From Pseudomonas sp. SCB32 (GTDB lineage Bacteria > Pseudomonadota > Gammaproteobacteria > Pseudomonadales > Pseudomonadaceae): a stretch of 64,000 nt of DNA. The position numbers and the translations under genes were made by a program. The stretch spans positions 6,247,242 through 6,311,241 of the forward strand of contig NZ_CP045118.1 in NCBI RefSeq assembly GCF_009189165.1. Direction: 5' to 3'. Below the pieces are notes generated by a model that was not told the DNA's origin, searched no databases, and saw nothing but the letters and a program-made list of their open reading frames with translations. Shown here piece after piece: positions 1 through 9,155 of the stretch (position 1 is the first letter of the stretch; each line of letters opens with the position of its first letter).

Positions 1-3000
1 GACCAGGGCGCCCGGCTGGTAGTGCGGCATCTGGAAGTCCGCGAAGGGCGATGTGCCTGGAAAATCAAGACGAATAGAACCGAACTGGGCAAAGCGAGGG
101 GCCTCTCGCCCGCCCTGCCTGATAGTTACCAGACTAAGGGACTCGTCCCAACCCCGGTTCCAGAAGTGAAGGTTCGGCCGTGTCATGTCGCCGGTAGGCG
201 AGCGTAGACCGGCGTCATAATCCGGATCATTCGCGGCGTTGTACTCCATGACCTGGTCCCAGAAACTCACACCGCCCGAGAAGAGACCGCCGTATGCGTC
301 CGAGCCATACGGAATCTCGAAGGAGCGCCGCACGGAGTGGTCGCCAATGGCGACACCGCTGTTGGTGAAGCTGTCCAGCATCATCGAGATGTTGCCGCTG
401 GCGGCGATGGTCGATGCCTGGTTGAGCAGATTCTGGCCTTCGACTTTCAGATTGCCGCCTGCGCTGATGGCGGCCGAGGGAGAGCTTTCGCCCAGCTCAC
501 CTCGGTAGTTCTCGACCCAGACCATATGGCTGCTGGGTGTGCGCTCACCGGGCTGCGGGGCTACGGAGCAGTCATAACAACGCACTCCAATGGCGGCGGA
601 AAGCAGCTCGCCGGCCGTCGTATTGAGCACGTCGGTGCGGTTCTCCGTCGTGCGAACCTTCAGGCTCATGTCGCCCAGGCTTTCCACGGTCGCCGAGATA
701 TTTTTCAGCGCGCCGGCCAGGGCTTCCGGGGTGGCCCCGGTGATATCCAGGTTGCCCAGGCTGTAGATGTCGGCATAGCGGTTGATCAGGCTGCCGCCCA
801 CGCGCAGGGTCATGTCGCCGCCGCTGAAGATCAGCGCGCCATTGCTCTGGCCGTCGTTGAGCAGGTCCCAGGTGTTGATGCGCAGTTTTCCGGCGCTGCC
901 GAGGGTGCCGAGGTTGTTCAGGCTGCCGGTGTTGGCGGTGAGGTCACCCGCGGCGGTGATGCGGCCACGGTTGTTCAGGGTGCCGGCGCCGAGGGTGACG
1001 CCCTGGCCGCCGGTCACGCTGGCGCCCTGGCTGATGTCGAGCTGGTTGGCCGCGAGGTTGAGCGCGCCCAGGCTGGTGACGCGGCCGGCGCCGCCGTAGG
1101 TGCCGCTCAGCTGGATGTCGAGGCTGCCATCGCTGGCCAGCAGGCCGTCGTTGCTCCAGTGGCCGCCACGCCCGGTCAGGCCCTGGCTGGCGAGCAGCCG
1201 GCCGCTGGCGGTCTGGGTGAACTGGCCGATGTTGAGGGTGAGCCAGCCGGCCTGCAGGACGCTGCTGTTGCTCCAGCTGTCGGCAGTGATGTCGAGGTGG
1301 CCAGTGGTGACGAAGCTGCCGCCAGCTTCGGCGATCTGCCCGGCGTTGACCCCGAACTGGCCGCTGCCGACGTGCAGGAAGGCGCCGCCGTCGTTGGCGA
1401 GCCCGCCGAGGTTGAGGGCGAGGTCGGTGTTGGCGGTTTCCAGGCGGCCACCCCGATTGTCGAGGTAGCCCGCGTTCAGGGTGGTGCTGCCGCTCTGGCC
1501 CAGGGCGCGCAGGCGGCCGCCCTGGTTGTCGATGGCGCCGGCGGTGAGGCTGAGACTGCCGGCGCTTTCGATCAGGCCGTTCTGGTTGACCAGGCGGTTG
1601 CCCAGGCTGAAGTCGAGGGTGGTGGCGCCGATCTGGCCGCCCTGGTTGAGCAGGGTGTCGCCACCGAGGCTGAGCAGGTTGCCGGCATAGAGGCCGCCGC
1701 CCTGGTTGTCGAGGGTGGTGGTGGTGAGGCGGTTGTCACCGCCGACGGCGGAGAGGTGGCCGCCACGGTTGTCGATACCGCCGCGGGCGGTGATGTCGAG
1801 GCTGCGCGCCTGGGTGATGCCGGCGGCGTTGTTGAACGAGCCGGTGAGCACGCGCAGCAGCCCGGTGGCGCTATGGAGGATGCCGCCAGCGCTGTTGTCG
1901 AGGTTGGCGCTTTGCAACAGGAGCCCACCTGCGCGGCTCTGGATGCGGCCCTGCTGGCTGTTGTCGAGCAGTCCGGAGAGTTGCAACTGGGCGTCGCCCT
2001 GGCTGTTGAGCGTGCCGCCCTGGTTGCGCAGCTGGCCGGCCTGGAGGCTGATGGCGCCGCTGGCGCTGTGCAGCAGGCCGTCGGCACTGTTGTCGAGGGT
2101 GCCGGCGCCCAGGTTCAGGACCAGGTCCTGCTGGCTGGCGAGGGTGCCGCGCTGGCTGTTGTCCAGGGACCCGGCGTTCAGTTCCAGGCGTTGCTGGCTG
2201 GCCAGCTGGCCGCCTCGGTTGTCGAGGCTGGCTGCGCTCAGCAGCAGCTCGCCGGCGCTGGCCAGGCGGGCGTTGTTGGCGTTGATCAGAGCACCGCTCA
2301 GGGTGCCGCGCAGGGTGCCGCGCAGGGCGCCCTGGCTAAGCAGCAGGCCGCCGCTGTTGTCGAGGCTGCGAACGCTGAAGTCGAGGCTGCCGGCGCTGAT
2401 CTGCCCGCCCTGGTTGAGGATGTCGGTCTGCGCCGGGCGCAGCGCCAGGTGCTGCTGGGCGTTGATCAGGCCGCCGGCGCTGTTGTTCAGGGTGCTGGCG
2501 ATGGTCAGGTCGAGGTTGCCCTGGCCGGAGAGAATGCCGCCCTGGTTGTTCAGGCTGGCGGCGCGGATGTGCTGGTCGCCCAGGCTGACCAGGGCGCCTT
2601 CGCCGTGGTTGTCAAGGCGGCCGCTGAGGGTGACGTCGAGCTTGCCCAGCTTGCTGGAGAGGGTGCCGGAGCTGCTGTTGTCGAGGTCGGCGGCGTTGAT
2701 GGCCAGCCCTTGCCAACCCGAGAGCAGGCCAAGGTTGGCGTTGCGCAGGCTGCCTGCGCTCAGTTGCAGTTGGCCGGCGCTGATGATGCGGCCGGCGTCA
2801 CCGTTGTCGAGGCTGGCGCTATTGAGCTGGAAGCTGTGCTGGCTGGAAATCTCGCCGCCGCGGTTGTCGAGGTGGCGCAGGTTGTCGATGCGCAGCAGGC
2901 CGCCGACGCTGAGCACGGCGCCCTGGTTGTCGAAGTCGCCGCCGGCCAGGTCCAGGCTCAGGTCGCCGCCGGTGATCAGCCGGCCCTGCTGCTGGATCAG

Positions 3001-6000
3001 TTGCTGTACGCGCAGTTGCAGGGTGCCGCCAGCGGAGAGTTCGCCGCCCAGGCCATTGTCCAGGCGGCTGCCGCCCAGCTCCAGGCGGCCCAGGGTGGTG
3101 ATCACGCCGGCGCGGTTGTCGATGGCCTGGGCCTGCAGGCGTTGGCCTTGCTGGCCGCTGAGGATGCCGTGGCGGTTATCCAGGTCGCCGGTGGTGGCGT
3201 GGAGCTGGCCCTGGGCGGTAATGCGGCCGTGCTGGTTGTCGGTGGTGCCGGTGACGAGGGTCAGGTCCTGCCCCCCGGAGAGGCTGCCGCCCTGGTTGTT
3301 CAGGCTGGTGCTGCCGACGCTGAGCGAGCCGCCCGCGGCCATGGCGCCGTCGGCGTGGTTGTCCAGCGCGCCGTTGATGTTCGCCTGGATCGCGCCCTGG
3401 CTGGCAACGGTGCCACCCAGGCTGTTGTTCAGGCCTGCGGCGTTCAGCTGGAGCTGGTTGCGCCCGAAGAGGACGCCGGCCTGGCTGTTGTCCACCGCGC
3501 CCTGGACCTGCAGGGTGAGCGCGTCGCTGGAGAGGATGCGGCCGCCCTGGTTGTTCAGGTCGGCCAGCGCGAGAAGGAAGCTCTGCTGGCTGGAGATCTC
3601 GCCGCCGGTGCTGTTGTTGAGTTGCGCGAGGTTGCGCAGCGACAGTGCTCCCGGGCTGGCGAGCAGGCCGCCGCCACTGTTGTCGAGGCTGCCGCCGGCG
3701 AAGTCGAGGTCGATGCCGGTGCTGCCGATCAGGCGTCCGGCGTCGTGCTGGTCCAGCGCCTTGACCTGCCCACTCACCCGGCCGGCCGCTTCGATGCGGC
3801 CCTGGCCGCTGTTGTCCACGCGGGTCTGGGTGAGCAGCAGGTCGGCGCCAGCGAGGATGCGCCCGGCCTGGCTGTTGAGCAGGGTTGCGCCGCGCAGGGT
3901 GAGGGCGCCCTTGGCGCTGATCACGCCGTTCTGGCGGTTGTCGAGGGTCTGCGCGTCGACGCTCAGCGTGGCGTCGGTCAGCAGCTTGCCGCCCTGGTTG
4001 TTCAGGGCGTTGCCGGTGACGCGCAGGGCGCCGCCGCTGGAGAGCACGCCGGCACGGTTGTCGACCTGGGCGGCGCCGAGGTTCAAGGTGCCTTCGCTAA
4101 GCAGTTGGCCGCCGGCCTGGTTGTCGAGGCTATCCGCCAGGTTCAGGTCGAGGTCGTGCAGGCTGCTCAACGTCCCGCGCTGGCTGTTGTCCAGGCTGCC
4201 GCCATTGAGGCTCAGGCCGCCCTGCCCCACCAGGCTGCCCGCGCGGTTGACCAGGCTGTCGCCACGCAGTGTCAGCCGGTCATCACTGGCGATCAGGCCG
4301 GCGCTGTTGTCGAGTTGGCCGACGTCGATGTTCACGCTGGCGCGACTGCTGATCTCGCCTCCCTGGTTGAACAGCTCGCTAGCCTGCACTTCGATGCCGT
4401 GCAGCGCGCCGACCCAGCCGCCCTGGCGATTGTCGAGGCGTTGCGCGGAGAGGTTCAAGGCTCCTTCGCTGAGCAGTTGGCCGCCCTGGCTGTTGTCCAG
4501 GCTGCGTCCGGTGACGCTCAAGCCGCCCTGCCCGACCAGGCTGCCCGCACGGTTGACCAGGCTGTCGCCGTGCACGTCGAGCAGGCCGTCGCTGGCGATA
4601 CGGCCGGTGCTGTTGTCGACGCTGGCGGCACGCAGGCTCAACGCGCCGCGACTGGAGATTTCGCCGCTTTGGTTGAACAGCGCGGCGGCTTGCAGGTTGA
4701 TGCCCTGCATGGCGCCGATCCAGCCACCCTGGTGGTTGTCGATCTGCTGGGCCAGCACCTGCAGGGACGCTTGGCTGAGCAACTCGCCGCCGCTCTGGGT
4801 CAGGCTGCCGAGCTGGGCGTTGAGATTGCCCTTGGCGGCGATTTGCCCGCCCGCTGCGTTGCTGACCGTGCGGGCGTTCAGGTGCAGGCTGGCGTCGCTC
4901 TGGATCGCCCCGGCATTGTTCAGGCTGTCGAGCGTGAGCTGTAGGTCCTGGCCTGCGCTGACCAGGCCCTGGTCGCGGTTGTCCAGGCTGCCGCCGGCGA
5001 GGTTCAACGTAGCGTCGCTGACGAGCTTGCCGCCACGGTTGTCCAGGGAATCGGCCTGGACGTCGAGCGGGCCACGGCTCGATACCCGCCCGCCGTTCTG
5101 GTTGCTCAGCTGGCCCGCGCGCAGGTGTTGCGCGCCCTCGCTGATCAGCTTGCCGGCCTGGCTGTTGTCCAGTGTGCCGCTGATGTTGGCAACCAGGGCG
5201 CCGCGGCTACTCAGGGTGCCGCCTTGGTTATTCAGGTTGCCCAGTTGCAGGTTCAGGCTCTGCTCGGCGCTGAACAGCCCCAGGCGGTTGTCCAGCGCGC
5301 CGCCACGGACCTGGATGAACGGCGCGCCGACCTGGCCGCCGATATTGCTCAGTTGCTGGCCGGAGAGGCTCAGGGCGTTGGCAGCCAGCACGCGGCCCTG
5401 GTTGTTGCTCAGGCTACCGGCGCCCAACGTGGTGTTGCTACCGCGCAGGCTGCCGCCCTGGTTGTCGAGGCTGCCGCTGGCATTCACGTCGAGGTTGCGG
5501 CTGGCGACCACGCTGCCGCTGTTGCGCAGGGTCTGGCTGTTGATCGCCACGTCGCCCTGGGTGTTGCGGCTGTTGTCCGAGTTGACCCCGGCTTCGACGA
5601 TGCCGTTGTTGCTGACCTGGGCACCCTGCAATTGCACGCGGGAGCCCGCCGCCAGTTGGCCGCTGTTACTCAATTGTCCGTTGGCCGTCAGTTCGACCGC
5701 CCCCGCCGCATAGGCCGGGCCGTTGACGGCAATGTCCTGCGCCTTGGCACGCAGGCTGCCGACAGTGCTGGTCTGGGCCAGGCTCAGTTGGCCGTTGGCA
5801 TCGAGCTGGATATCGCCGGCGCTGGCGGCCAGGTTGCCGGCCAGCTTCACCCCCACGCCCTGCTCGGTGCCCACCAGGCGGATGGCTCCCGCATACATGC
5901 CACCCAGCGCCGAACTGTCGATGGCCAGTTGCGGCTTGGCGCTGCCGTTGTCGGCCTTGGCGGTGGCGGCGAGGGTCTCGGCGTCCACCTGGTTGCGGCC

Positions 6001-6651
6001 GGTCACCACGGTCAGCTGGTTGGCGTACAGCTCGGCATTGAGTCTGGCGCTGCGGGTGATCAGCTCGAACTGGTCGAGGTTGCCGGCATTGAGGCCGGCG
6101 CCCTCGATGGCGATCTCGCCGCCGTCGACGTCATAACCCTGCAGGCGCCCGCCGTTGAGGACCGGCCTGCCGGTGGTGAGGGTGGCGCGCGGGGTGTTGA
6201 TGAAACCGCAGCCGTTGCAAGTGATGCCGTGCGGGTTGGCGACGATTACATGGGCCGACTGGCCGGCGACCTCGGTGTAGCCGCGCAGCTGCGAGCGATT
6301 GGCCCCGGTGACCTCGTTGAGGATCTTGGTAGCGGCGGCACCCTTCAGGTTCGGGTTGCCGATGATGATCCCGCCCAGCTGGGTGGACTGGGTCTTGCCG
6401 GTGGCGTTGTTGAGGATCAGGCCGTTCTGGCCGACGCTGTAGTCGGAGAATTTATTGTGAGAGAGACCCGCACCGTCGGGCGTGGCGATATTCACCACCG
6501 GCACGCCATTGCCCGCCACGCCAAGCTGGGTATTGCCGCCCGCCGCCGCATCCACCGCCAGCTCGGCCGCTGCCGCGACGAGGGGATTGAGGATCAGCAG
6601 GCCAGACAAGACGCTGGCAATCAGTTTGCAGGCGGGCTGGCGAATGTCCAT
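1..6651 (-). CDS. Giant two-partner secretion exoprotein (FHA/CdiA-type hemagglutinin), 3' end missing
   Basis: Open reading frame of 2217 codons from an ATG at 6651 running off the left window edge, with no stop. Residues 1-29 look like a signal peptide (basic start, then a hydrophobic stretch ending LVAAAA). Residues ~35-300 form the TPS secretion domain, with the hallmarks NPNL at 99-102 and NPHG at 139-142 followed by C145 and C148. From about residue 317 to 1980 the protein is built from roughly 20-residue beta-helix repeats of the form GxLxSxGxLxLxxxxLDNxxGG. The last ~230 visible residues are less repetitive and aromatic-rich. It lies 103 bp downstream of its cognate tpsB, so the pair is probably co-transcribed. 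Such proteins are adhesins or CdiA contact-dependent toxins; the C-terminus that decides between them is outside the window, as would be any immunity gene. Family call is firm; the function is not. Confidence 0.93.
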   Translation of the reverse strand, partial: MDIRQPACKLIASVLSGLLILNPLVAAAAELAVDAAAGGNTQLGVAGNGVPVVNIATPDGAGLSHNKFSDYSVGQNGLILNNATGKTQSTQLGGIIIGNPNLKGAAATKILNEVTGANRSQLRGYTEVAGQSAHVIVANPHGITCNGCGFINTPRATLTTGRPVLNGGRLQGYDVDGGEIAIEGAGLNAGNLDQFELITRSARLNAELYANQLTVVTGRNQVDAETLAATAKADNGSAKPQLAIDSSALGGMYAGAIRLVGTEQGVGVKLAGNLAASAGDIQLDANGQLSLAQTSTVGSLRAKAQDIAVNGPAYAAGAVELTANGQLSNSGQLAAGSRVQLQGAQVSNNGIVEAGVNSDNSRNTQGDVAINSQTLRNSGSVVASRNLDVNASGSLDNQGGSLRGSNTTLGAGSLSNNQGRVLAANALSLSGQQLSNIGGQVGAPFIQVRGGALDNRLGLFSAEQSLNLQLGNLNNQGGTLSSRGALVANISGTLDNSQAGKLISEGAQHLRAGQLSNQNGGRVSSRGPLDVQADSLDNRGGKLVSDATLNLAGGSLDNRDQGLVSAGQDLQLTLDSLNNAGAIQSDASLHLNARTVSNAAGGQIAAKGNLNAQLGSLTQSGGELLSQASLQVLAQQIDNHQGGWIGAMQGINLQAAALFNQSGEISSRGALSLRAASVDNSTGRIASDGLLDVHGDSLVNRAGSLVGQGGLSVTGRSLDNSQGGQLLSEGALNLSAQRLDNRQGGWVGALHGIEVQASELFNQGGEISSRASVNIDVGQLDNSAGLIASDDRLTLRGDSLVNRAGSLVGQGGLSLNGGSLDNSQRGTLSSLHDLDLNLADSLDNQAGGQLLSEGTLNLGAAQVDNRAGVLSSGGALRVTGNALNNQGGKLLTDATLSVDAQTLDNRQNGVISAKGALTLRGATLLNSQAGRILAGADLLLTQTRVDNSGQGRIEAAGRVSGQVKALDQHDAGRLIGSTGIDLDFAGGSLDNSGGGLLASPGALSLRNLAQLNNSTGGEISSQQSFLLALADLNNQGGRILSSDALTLQVQGAVDNSQAGVLFGRNQLQLNAAGLNNSLGGTVASQGAIQANINGALDNHADGAMAAGGSLSVGSTSLNNQGGSLSGGQDLTLVTGTTDNQHGRITAQGQLHATTGDLDNRHGILSGQQGQRLQAQAIDNRAGVITTLGRLELGGSRLDNGLGGELSAGGTLQLRVQQLIQQQGRLITGGDLSLDLAGGDFDNQGAVLSVGGLLRIDNLRHLDNRGGEISSQHSFQLNSASLDNGDAGRIISAGQLQLSAGSLRNANLGLLSGWQGLAINAADLDNSSSGTLSSKLGKLDVTLSGRLDNHGEGALVSLGDQHIRAASLNNQGGILSGQGNLDLTIASTLNNSAGGLINAQQHLALRPAQTDILNQGGQISAGSLDFSVRSLDNSGGLLLSQGALRGTLRGTLSGALINANNARLASAGELLLSAASLDNRGGQLASQQRLELNAGSLDNSQRGTLASQQDLVLNLGAGTLDNSADGLLHSASGAISLQAGQLRNQGGTLNSQGDAQLQLSGLLDNSQQGRIQSRAGGLLLQSANLDNSAGGILHSATGLLRVLTGSFNNAAGITQARSLDITARGGIDNRGGHLSAVGGDNRLTTTTLDNQGGGLYAGNLLSLGGDTLLNQGGQIGATTLDFSLGNRLVNQNGLIESAGSLSLTAGAIDNQGGRLRALGQSGSTTLNAGYLDNRGGRLETANTDLALNLGGLANDGGAFLHVGSGQFGVNAGQIAEAGGSFVTTGHLDITADSWSNSSVLQAGWLTLNIGQFTQTASGRLLASQGLTGRGGHWSNDGLLASDGSLDIQLSGTYGGAGRVTSLGALNLAANQLDISQGASVTGGQGVTLGAGTLNNRGRITAAGDLTANTGSLNNLGTLGSAGKLRINTWDLLNDGQSNGALIFSGGDMTLRVGGSLINRYADIYSLGNLDITGATPEALAGALKNISATVESLGDMSLKVRTTENRTDVLNTTAGELLSAAIGVRCYDCSVAPQPGERTPSSHMVWVENYRGELGESSPSAAISAGGNLKVEGQNLLNQASTIAASGNISMMLDSFTNSGVAIGDHSVRRSFEIPYGSDAYGGLFSGGVSFWDQVMEYNAANDPDYDAGLRSPTGDMTRPNLHFWNRGWDESLSLVTIRQGGREAPRFAQFGSIRLDFPGTSPFADFQMPHYQPGALV
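700..5700 (-). repeat. Filamentous hemagglutinin repeat array inside the exoprotein gene
   Basis: About 5 kb of degenerate repeats with a period near 60-66 bp. On the plus strand each unit carries a variant of CTGGTTGTCGAGGCT or CTGTTGTCCAGG, the complement of the LDN/LNN turn. The encoded consensus LDNxxGG recurs dozens of times. The array also creates very long spurious open frames on the plus strand. Confidence 0.9.
4200..4800 (-). repeat. Internal tandem duplication, 306-bp period
   Basis: Within the exoprotein gene two successive blocks are near copies offset by 306 bp (102 codons). For example, GGTTGAACAG occurs at 4365 and again at 4671, and the CTCA(A/G)GCCGCCCTGCCC block at 4211 recurs at 4517. 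The spacing is in frame, so the copies add whole beta-helix rungs. Confidence 0.75.
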
Positions 6652-6754
6652 TTTGCGCGTCTCGTCACGGAAACCGGGACGCAACACTAGCTTCAGGTCA
6701 TTTTTTAGCCGAGTCGGTGCTTTCCCAACTTGCCGTCTGACACATCCTCATCCG

Positions 6755-8473
6755 TCAGAAGAACAAATCGACCCGGAAGTAGATGGGGTGCTCACCGTGA
6801 TCGACGATGTCGGGGCGCTCCAGCGAGTGCGCGAAGGTCACGGCGGCGGCGGCGTACTGCCCGCGCGCGCTGAACTCCACGCCCTGGCCGCTCATGCGCC
6901 CGGAGAGCTCCGGGTTGTAGCGACCGCGCTCGATGGCGCCGAAGTCGTAGGCGTAGGCCACGCCGTATTCCTGCAGCCAGGGCAGCAGCGGCTCCCAGGT
7001 CACGGCGCGGCGCCAGCGCAAATGGTTGCGCCAGTAGTAGCCGGAGTCGCCGGAGAGGGTCTGGTCCTTGAAGCCGCGTATCGAGGTGAGGCCGCCCAGG
7101 CTGATGCGCTGGGGGCTGTAGAGCGCGTCTTCGCTGTGCTGGCCGGTGGCGAGGCTCTCGATGCTGAAGGCTTCGTCCCACAGCGTGAAGGGCTGCAGGT
7201 AGCTCAGGGTGAGGCTGTATTTGCTGTAGCGGGCCTTGGGCGCACCCGGTGCCGCATCGTGGTCGTCATCCTGCGCGCCGAAGGCGCCAATGCCGCGCTG
7301 CCAGCCGGCATCCAGGTTGACGAAGGCGCTGCCGACGCGCCGGCCATGGTTGACGCCCAGGCGGAATTCACTGAGCTGGGTGCTGGAGACGTCCAGCAGG
7401 GTGTCGTCGATGTAGTTGCGGGTGCGCTGGTGGCTGAGGCCCAGGTTGACGGCGGTCGTGCTCACGTCGTCGCGGTGGACCACCCGCTCGGCGCCCAACT
7501 GGTGGGTCTCGTTATCGCCGTCGTACTTGAAGGCGAAGCCGGAGTCCTCGTTGCGGGTGCGGTAATAGTTGCGGCTGTAGCTGTAGTTGAAGGTCCACCA
7601 GCCGTAGGGGACGCTGTACCAGAGGCTCTGGTTGTCGGAGTGTTTCCAGTGGTCACTGACCACGTCCTGCCCGGCGCGCAGGCCGAACTGGTCGGCCAGG
7701 CCCAGCGGGCTGTCCCAGTCCAGGCCGACGCCGGCCTGCTGTTCGCCGGAGGTGGAGTCGCCGTTGTTGTCGCGGCTGGCCGACACGCGCCAGGGCTTGC
7801 TGCGCTCGCCCTTGAGCTGCACGCGGCTGCCGCCGACGTCCTTGCCCGGCACCAGTTCCATCTGCGCCTGGCGCGAGGGCAGGCGATTGATCTGGTCGAC
7901 CAGTTGCTCCAGGTCGCGCAGGTTCAGCAGGTCGCCGGCGTGGCCGGGGAAGGTCATCGCCAGCTCTCGCGGCGAAGCCAGCTCGGATTGGTCGAAGCCT
8001 TCGAAGCGGCCTTCGACCACGATGACCTTCAGCTCGCCGCTGGAAAGGTCCTGCTGCGGCAGGTAGGCGCGGGTGGTAACGAAGCCACGGCCAAGATAGT
8101 TGTCGGTGATGGCCTTGAGCAGCTCGTTGAGCTGGCTGACCCCCAGGCAGTGATTACGGTAGGGCGCGAGCAAGGCTTCACGGGAGCGCTCGTCGAGGTG
8201 CTCGGCGCCTTCGAGGGTGATGGCGCGGATGGTGAAGCAGCGCGTATCCGGCGCGGCGGTGATCGGCGCCTCGGCGGGCGCCTGGCCGGGGAGTTGCTGG
8301 AGTTCCTCCAGGCGCTGACGCTGTTCGCGCAGGAGTTGCTCCTGGCGCTGGCGCTGAAGGTCGTTGTCACCCGGCGATGGAAGTGGCGCGGCAAGAGCGG
8401 CCGAGGCAATGCAGAATGCCAGGAGCGGCATCCAGCCACGGTAAAGAACGTGCATCCTTTCGATCCCTTTCAT
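6755..8473 (-). CDS. TpsB outer-membrane transporter (ShlB/FhaC/HecB family)
   Basis: About 572 residues. TpsB proteins are 16-strand outer-membrane barrels with periplasmic POTRA domains that export a cognate TpsA. Visible here: an N-terminal signal peptide (WMPLLAFCIASAALAAP), a Gln/Arg-rich helix resembling the FhaC plug/linker, a POTRA-like stretch around residues 75-150 (FTIRAITLEGAEHL, then RGFVTTRAYLPQQDLSSG), and the barrel motif SIRGF near residue 460. It ends in aromatic residues (YFRVDLFF), the outer-membrane insertion signature. The start is uncertain: ATG 8473 is chosen, ATG 8455 or GTG 8494 are alternatives, and none has a perfect ribosome site. The giant exoprotein follows 103 bp downstream. 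Confidence 0.93.
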   Translation of the reverse strand: MKGIERMHVLYRGWMPLLAFCIASAALAAPLPSPGDNDLQRQRQEQLLREQRQRLEELQQLPGQAPAEAPITAAPDTRCFTIRAITLEGAEHLDERSREALLAPYRNHCLGVSQLNELLKAITDNYLGRGFVTTRAYLPQQDLSSGELKVIVVEGRFEGFDQSELASPRELAMTFPGHAGDLLNLRDLEQLVDQINRLPSRQAQMELVPGKDVGGSRVQLKGERSKPWRVSASRDNNGDSTSGEQQAGVGLDWDSPLGLADQFGLRAGQDVVSDHWKHSDNQSLWYSVPYGWWTFNYSYSRNYYRTRNEDSGFAFKYDGDNETHQLGAERVVHRDDVSTTAVNLGLSHQRTRNYIDDTLLDVSSTQLSEFRLGVNHGRRVGSAFVNLDAGWQRGIGAFGAQDDDHDAAPGAPKARYSKYSLTLSYLQPFTLWDEAFSIESLATGQHSEDALYSPQRISLGGLTSIRGFKDQTLSGDSGYYWRNHLRWRRAVTWEPLLPWLQEYGVAYAYDFGAIERGRYNPELSGRMSGQGVEFSARGQYAAAAVTFAHSLERPDIVDHGEHPIYFRVDLFF

Positions 8474-8585
8474 CTGGCGAGCCGGCCAGCTCACCCCAAA
8501 GGGTCGATACGATCATAAATGAAACATGGTATCTACAGGCCGCCACCCGCCTTGGATGTAAGACATTTCCCATTTTGATGAAAAT

Positions 8586-8616
8586 CGGCGCACAGGAGCC
8601 ATTCTCCCGTGCGCCG
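8586..8616 (-). terminator. Hairpin terminator after the 82-residue gene
   Basis: CGGCGCAC (8586-8593) pairs with GTGCGCCG (8609-8616), with an inner GGAG/CTCC stem. Read on the minus strand it is followed by ATTTT. It would end transcription of the small gene before tpsB. Confidence 0.6.
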
Positions 8617-8621
8617 GATCG

Positions 8622-8870
8622 TCACGGCTTGGGCACCAACGCCGGCAGCAGTTGGCGGGAGATCGCCTCGCGCACGGCGGGCAGCAGAGTGGCGTTGCCG
8701 ACCAGCAGTTCTTCCACCAGGCGGCGCAGGGCCATGGAGCGTTCCGGGGTCAGGGCGCGCACGGCGTATTCGCAGGCTTGCTCCGCGCTGACGTCCGGCG
8801 GTACGGCGAAGCCCAGCGCCTGCAGGCGTTCACGGAAATCGTCCTGGTCGATCAGGTCGGCGTGCATCAT
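8622..8870 (-). CDS. Hypothetical small protein, 82 residues
   Basis: The start is ATG 8870, preceded by an AGGAGA ribosome site 7 bases upstream; a longer frame reaching to 9101 has no support. The sequence begins MMHADLIDQDDFRERLQALGF and looks like a compact acidic helical protein, without signal peptide, membrane segment or a domain I recognise. It lies between tpsB and a LysR gene, all on the minus strand, but a hairpin separates it from tpsB. No function is proposed. Confidence 0.6.
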   Translation of the reverse strand: MMHADLIDQDDFRERLQALGFAVPPDVSAEQACEYAVRALTPERSMALRRLVEELLVGNATLLPAVREAISRQLLPALVPKP

Positions 8871-8984
8871 GGCAGTTCTCCTGGGAGCGGCTTGGTTTCC
8901 ACCGATTCTGGTAAGCCCGGCGAGGGGCGGCAAGCACCCGGCCGACGGAATGTCCTCAACGGGCAAGCACAGGTCGTTTTCGGC

Positions 8985-9128
8985 TAACCGCACCAACAAC
9001 CCGACAGGCAGACTCCAAGCCATGCAGAACCCGCGCGCCGTGCCGGCCCGGGCTTTGAACACACTGAGAGGCCGACACCGGCTCGCTTTGTCCCCTGTCA
9101 CGCGTCGGGCGTCCCAGGGGATTTTTTT
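8985..9128 (+). ncRNA. Candidate small RNA ending in a strong terminator
   Basis: The 285-bp gap between the 82-residue gene and the LysR gene has no plus-strand gene, yet it ends in a textbook plus-strand terminator (9092-9128). The sequence CGGCTAACC near 8980-8990 could be a weak -10 element, which would give an RNA of roughly 130-145 nt with internal stems and a CAACAACC stretch near its 5' end. I cannot match it to a known Pseudomonas sRNA. The 5' end is a guess. Confidence 0.25.
9092..9128 (+). terminator. Plus-strand intrinsic terminator without an upstream gene
   Basis: CCCCTG (9092-9097) pairs with CAGGGG (9115-9120), followed directly by A and eight Ts. The T tract is on the plus strand, so it cannot serve the minus-strand LysR gene that ends at 9156. 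Confidence 0.6.
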
Positions 9129-9155
9129 TGCCCTCGCGCAATCGCTCGTCGATGG

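Noticed and set aside
700-5700. Regular short repeats that might be a CRISPR array
   Set aside because: Repeats are degenerate, have no unique spacers, and keep one reading frame encoding beta-helix rungs.
337-5713. Very long plus-strand open frames (over 1500 and 1300 codons) rich in Ala/Val or Arg/Pro/Leu
   Set aside because: They are antisense shadows of the repetitive FHA-type gene; the minus-strand frame encodes a coherent signal peptide, TPS domain and repeats.
6482-8518. 678-codon plus-strand frame
   Set aside because: Antisense of tpsB, which has POTRA and barrel motifs; the plus-strand product is low-complexity and lacks a ribosome site.
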